From the NCBI GenBank assembly GCA_017848155.1, contig JAGAKC010000460.1, positions 1 through 7,337 of the forward strand: a stretch of DNA of 7,337 nt, given 5' to 3'. Below, piece by piece: positions 5,638 to 7,337 of this stretch. This DNA is from Oscillospiraceae bacterium (GTDB lineage: Bacteria; Bacillota; Clostridia; Oscillospirales; Ruminococcaceae). The translations under genes were made by a program, and so were the position numbers. The notes below the pieces were generated by a model. It saw nothing but the letters and a program-made list of their open reading frames with translations. It was not told the DNA's origin and did not search any database. Numbering within the stretch: the stretch's first letter is position 1; each line of letters begins with the position of its first letter.

Positions 5638-7337
5638 ATGATTTGTAGATCATGTAAATCAGAGATCCCAGCAGAATCAAAATTCTGCCCCCTCTGTGGC
5701 AGTGATGCCATAGAACAGGAAGCTAAAAATGTCGGCTTCTGTGCAAATTGCGGAAAGCCTTTTACTGCAGATGAACAGTTCTGTGGAGATTGCGGACAGC
5801 CGACCGGGGCACAGACTGCACCGGCAGCAGTTGCCGCAGACACAGCACCCGCTCCCGCAGCACCCGATATGTCGGCATATATCCCCGAGGGACAGCCTAA
5901 TACCGTAACACTTGTAAAAAAGAACGGCGGCAACAAGAAATGGGTAGTGCTTGCGATCATCGGCGCAGCGCTTATCCTTCTGACAGCATTGTTCTTCATC
6001 TTCCGTGCACCTATCCAGAGAGCATTTATGGACAACGGCAGCTATGCACGCATGATAGAGGGCAACGGAATAAAGAGCGTTACAAGCACGATCGGCTCAA
6101 AGAAATTCAGCAAAAAATCCGCAGAATCCATCGCAAAGCTTGCAAGTCTTTCAACACAGACATCCAGATACTACGATATTGAAGACATGAATTTCGAAGA
6201 GATGTTCCCTGCTGTATCAACACTGCTGATGGAAACGATGGGCATCAACTCTGTTGAAATGGTTTTTGGCTTTGATGTTCAGCCCGGCAAGGACATTGAT
6301 GAAGTAATGGACTACAGCGGCGTCAATATTGATGAGCTTCTTGAAATGATCAACGGCACAGAGCTCAAAACTGTATTTGCTATCGATGAGCAGCACCTTA
6401 TGGGCGAGGTAAGCATAAAGGATAATACAGGCTTCTATGTGGATGCAAGAGGACTTGTGTACAGCGACGGCACAGTTGCAGTGGTGCTTCCCTTCCTTGA
6501 TAACAAGGGCTTTGTTACACAGTTCGATATGGACGGAAGCTACTCTGACGAGGAGTTTGAGCTCACCTTTGAGATCGATCAGGCACAGGTCGACCGTATC
6601 ATAAACGACCTTATCAACATTTATCTTGAAGCATACGGCAATGCAGATGTGACTGTAGCAGACGGCTCCATCCGTGCTTCCAGCGTGTCCACAAAGGGCA
6701 GATGCATTACTGTAGAGCTTGACGGCGACGATATACTTGACATGGCTGAAGCATTTATCGACTATGTAGCTGATGACGAGTACATCTATTCTGTTGTTGA
6801 ACAGGCTGCTGATATGGCCGGCACAAAGGTAAGCAAGCGTGACTTTACATCTGTTGTAAAGGAAGCTTCCGAAAACCTGCCCGAGGATCTTGATGTAGAG
6901 ATCATCATTGATACTATCGTAGACTTCCAGGACAATGTCATCGCAAAGTCCTATGAGGTGATCTCTGAGGGTTATAACGGCAATGAAGAGTCTGTCCGTC
7001 TTGCTTATGCACAGAACGGCGGCGAAACAGGAATCATCATCGCTACAGATGAATACGAGTATACATTTGACGCAACAGGCAAGACAGACGGCGTTGCAAC
7101 CATCGCATTTGACAACGGCCGCAGCAGCTCCTATGAATACGAGATAATGTACAAGGGCTTTGGCATAAAGGATTATTTTGACGGTAAGATGATCGTCGGA
7201 ACATTCTCCATGGATATTTCAGAGTTTGTTGGTGAGGATGTTATTCTTGAGATATCCTCTGCCCTCTCGGGCAGCACCTGGAAGGGTGGTGTTTACGCAT
7301 CAGTCGAGGATTATGGAAAGTTCGGAGTAACAGCTGA
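5638..7337 (+). CDS. Gene B: double zinc-ribbon, single-TM protein, paralogue of gene A, 3' end missing
   Basis: The frame stays open to the right edge: 566 complete codons, with the final TGA of the window out of frame. Two zinc ribbons use Cys 3, 6, 17, 20 and 35, 38, 49, 52. A short Ala/Pro-rich linker without tandem repeats leads to a lysine-containing segment (KKNGGNKK) and one TM helix at 102-122. The ribbons should therefore be cytosolic and the rest extracytoplasmic. Homology to gene A is clear by eye and colinear. YARMIE-NGIKS (136-147) matches gene A 248-259. Residues 227-286 align without gaps to gene A 347-406 with 28 of 60 identical, including DNTGF. Residues 419-444 align to gene A 540-565 with 14 of 26 identical. 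The visible ectodomain has only one cysteine. The right edge corresponds to about residue 709 of gene A, so a helical and beta-rich C-terminus may follow outside the window. The function is unknown. Its own promoter and the preceding hairpin suggest a separate transcript. Confidence 0.93.
   Translation, partial: MICRSCKSEIPAESKFCPLCGSDAIEQEAKNVGFCANCGKPFTADEQFCGDCGQPTGAQTAPAAVAADTAPAPAAPDMSAYIPEGQPNTVTLVKKNGGNKKWVVLAIIGAALILLTALFFIFRAPIQRAFMDNGSYARMIEGNGIKSVTSTIGSKKFSKKSAESIAKLASLSTQTSRYYDIEDMNFEEMFPAVSTLLMETMGINSVEMVFGFDVQPGKDIDEVMDYSGVNIDELLEMINGTELKTVFAIDEQHLMGEVSIKDNTGFYVDARGLVYSDGTVAVVLPFLDNKGFVTQFDMDGSYSDEEFELTFEIDQAQVDRIINDLINIYLEAYGNADVTVADGSIRASSVSTKGRCITVELDGDDILDMAEAFIDYVADDEYIYSVVEQAADMAGTKVSKRDFTSVVKEASENLPEDLDVEIIIDTIVDFQDNVIAKSYEVISEGYNGNEESVRLAYAQNGGETGIIIATDEYEYTFDATGKTDGVATIAFDNGRSSSYEYEIMYKGFGIKDYFDGKMIVGTFSMDISEFVGEDVILEISSALSGSTWKGGVYASVEDYGKFGVTA

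Noticed and set aside
5621..5641. Six-codon upstream ORF (MKGLSQ) whose TGA overlaps the gene B ATG. Gene A has a similar three-codon frame at 2435-2446.
   Set aside because: No RBS precedes either. Any ATG followed by A makes the TGA overlap, so coincidence explains it.

Overview
The window looks like a chromosomal segment from an anaerobic Firmicute of the class Clostridia, most likely Ruminococcus or a close Oscillospiraceae relative. This is inferred from three things: a full-length-type fused PurL, moderate GC with purine-rich AAAGGA ribosome-binding sites, and two large zinc-ribbon/single-TM proteins with Asp/Glu/Tyr-rich ectodomains. The genus cannot be proved from the sequence. Every gene is on the + strand. 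No RNA gene, mobile element or CRISPR array was seen.

Region 1 (1-2277) is the 3' part of purL, the large fused phosphoribosylformylglycinamidine synthase of de novo purine synthesis. It runs in from the left edge and carries the second half of the synthetase core and the complete glutaminase domain. A perfect 10-bp hairpin follows the stop codon at 2301-2325.

Region 2 (2278-5394) starts with a short intergenic region holding a strong sigma-A-type promoter (TTGACA, 17 nt, TACAAT). It drives gene A (983 aa), an unrecognised protein. Gene A has two N-terminal zinc ribbons, a Pro/Ala-rich linker containing six 39-bp tandem repeats, one transmembrane helix, a large acidic ectodomain, a coiled coil and a C-terminal beta-rich domain.

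Region 3 (5395-7337) has a 14-bp hairpin and then a second promoter of the same architecture, with an identical TACAATTATA core. It drives gene B, a clear tandem paralogue of gene A that is cut off by the right edge after 566 residues. Gene B has the same zinc ribbons, TM helix and ectodomain core but a much shorter linker without the repeats.

The noteworthy part of the window is this A/B pair. It is a duplicated, separately promoted pair of membrane proteins with cytosolic zinc ribbons and extracytoplasmic domains, and I cannot assign it a function. purL appears to be only a housekeeping neighbour, because hairpins and new promoters separate the three genes.
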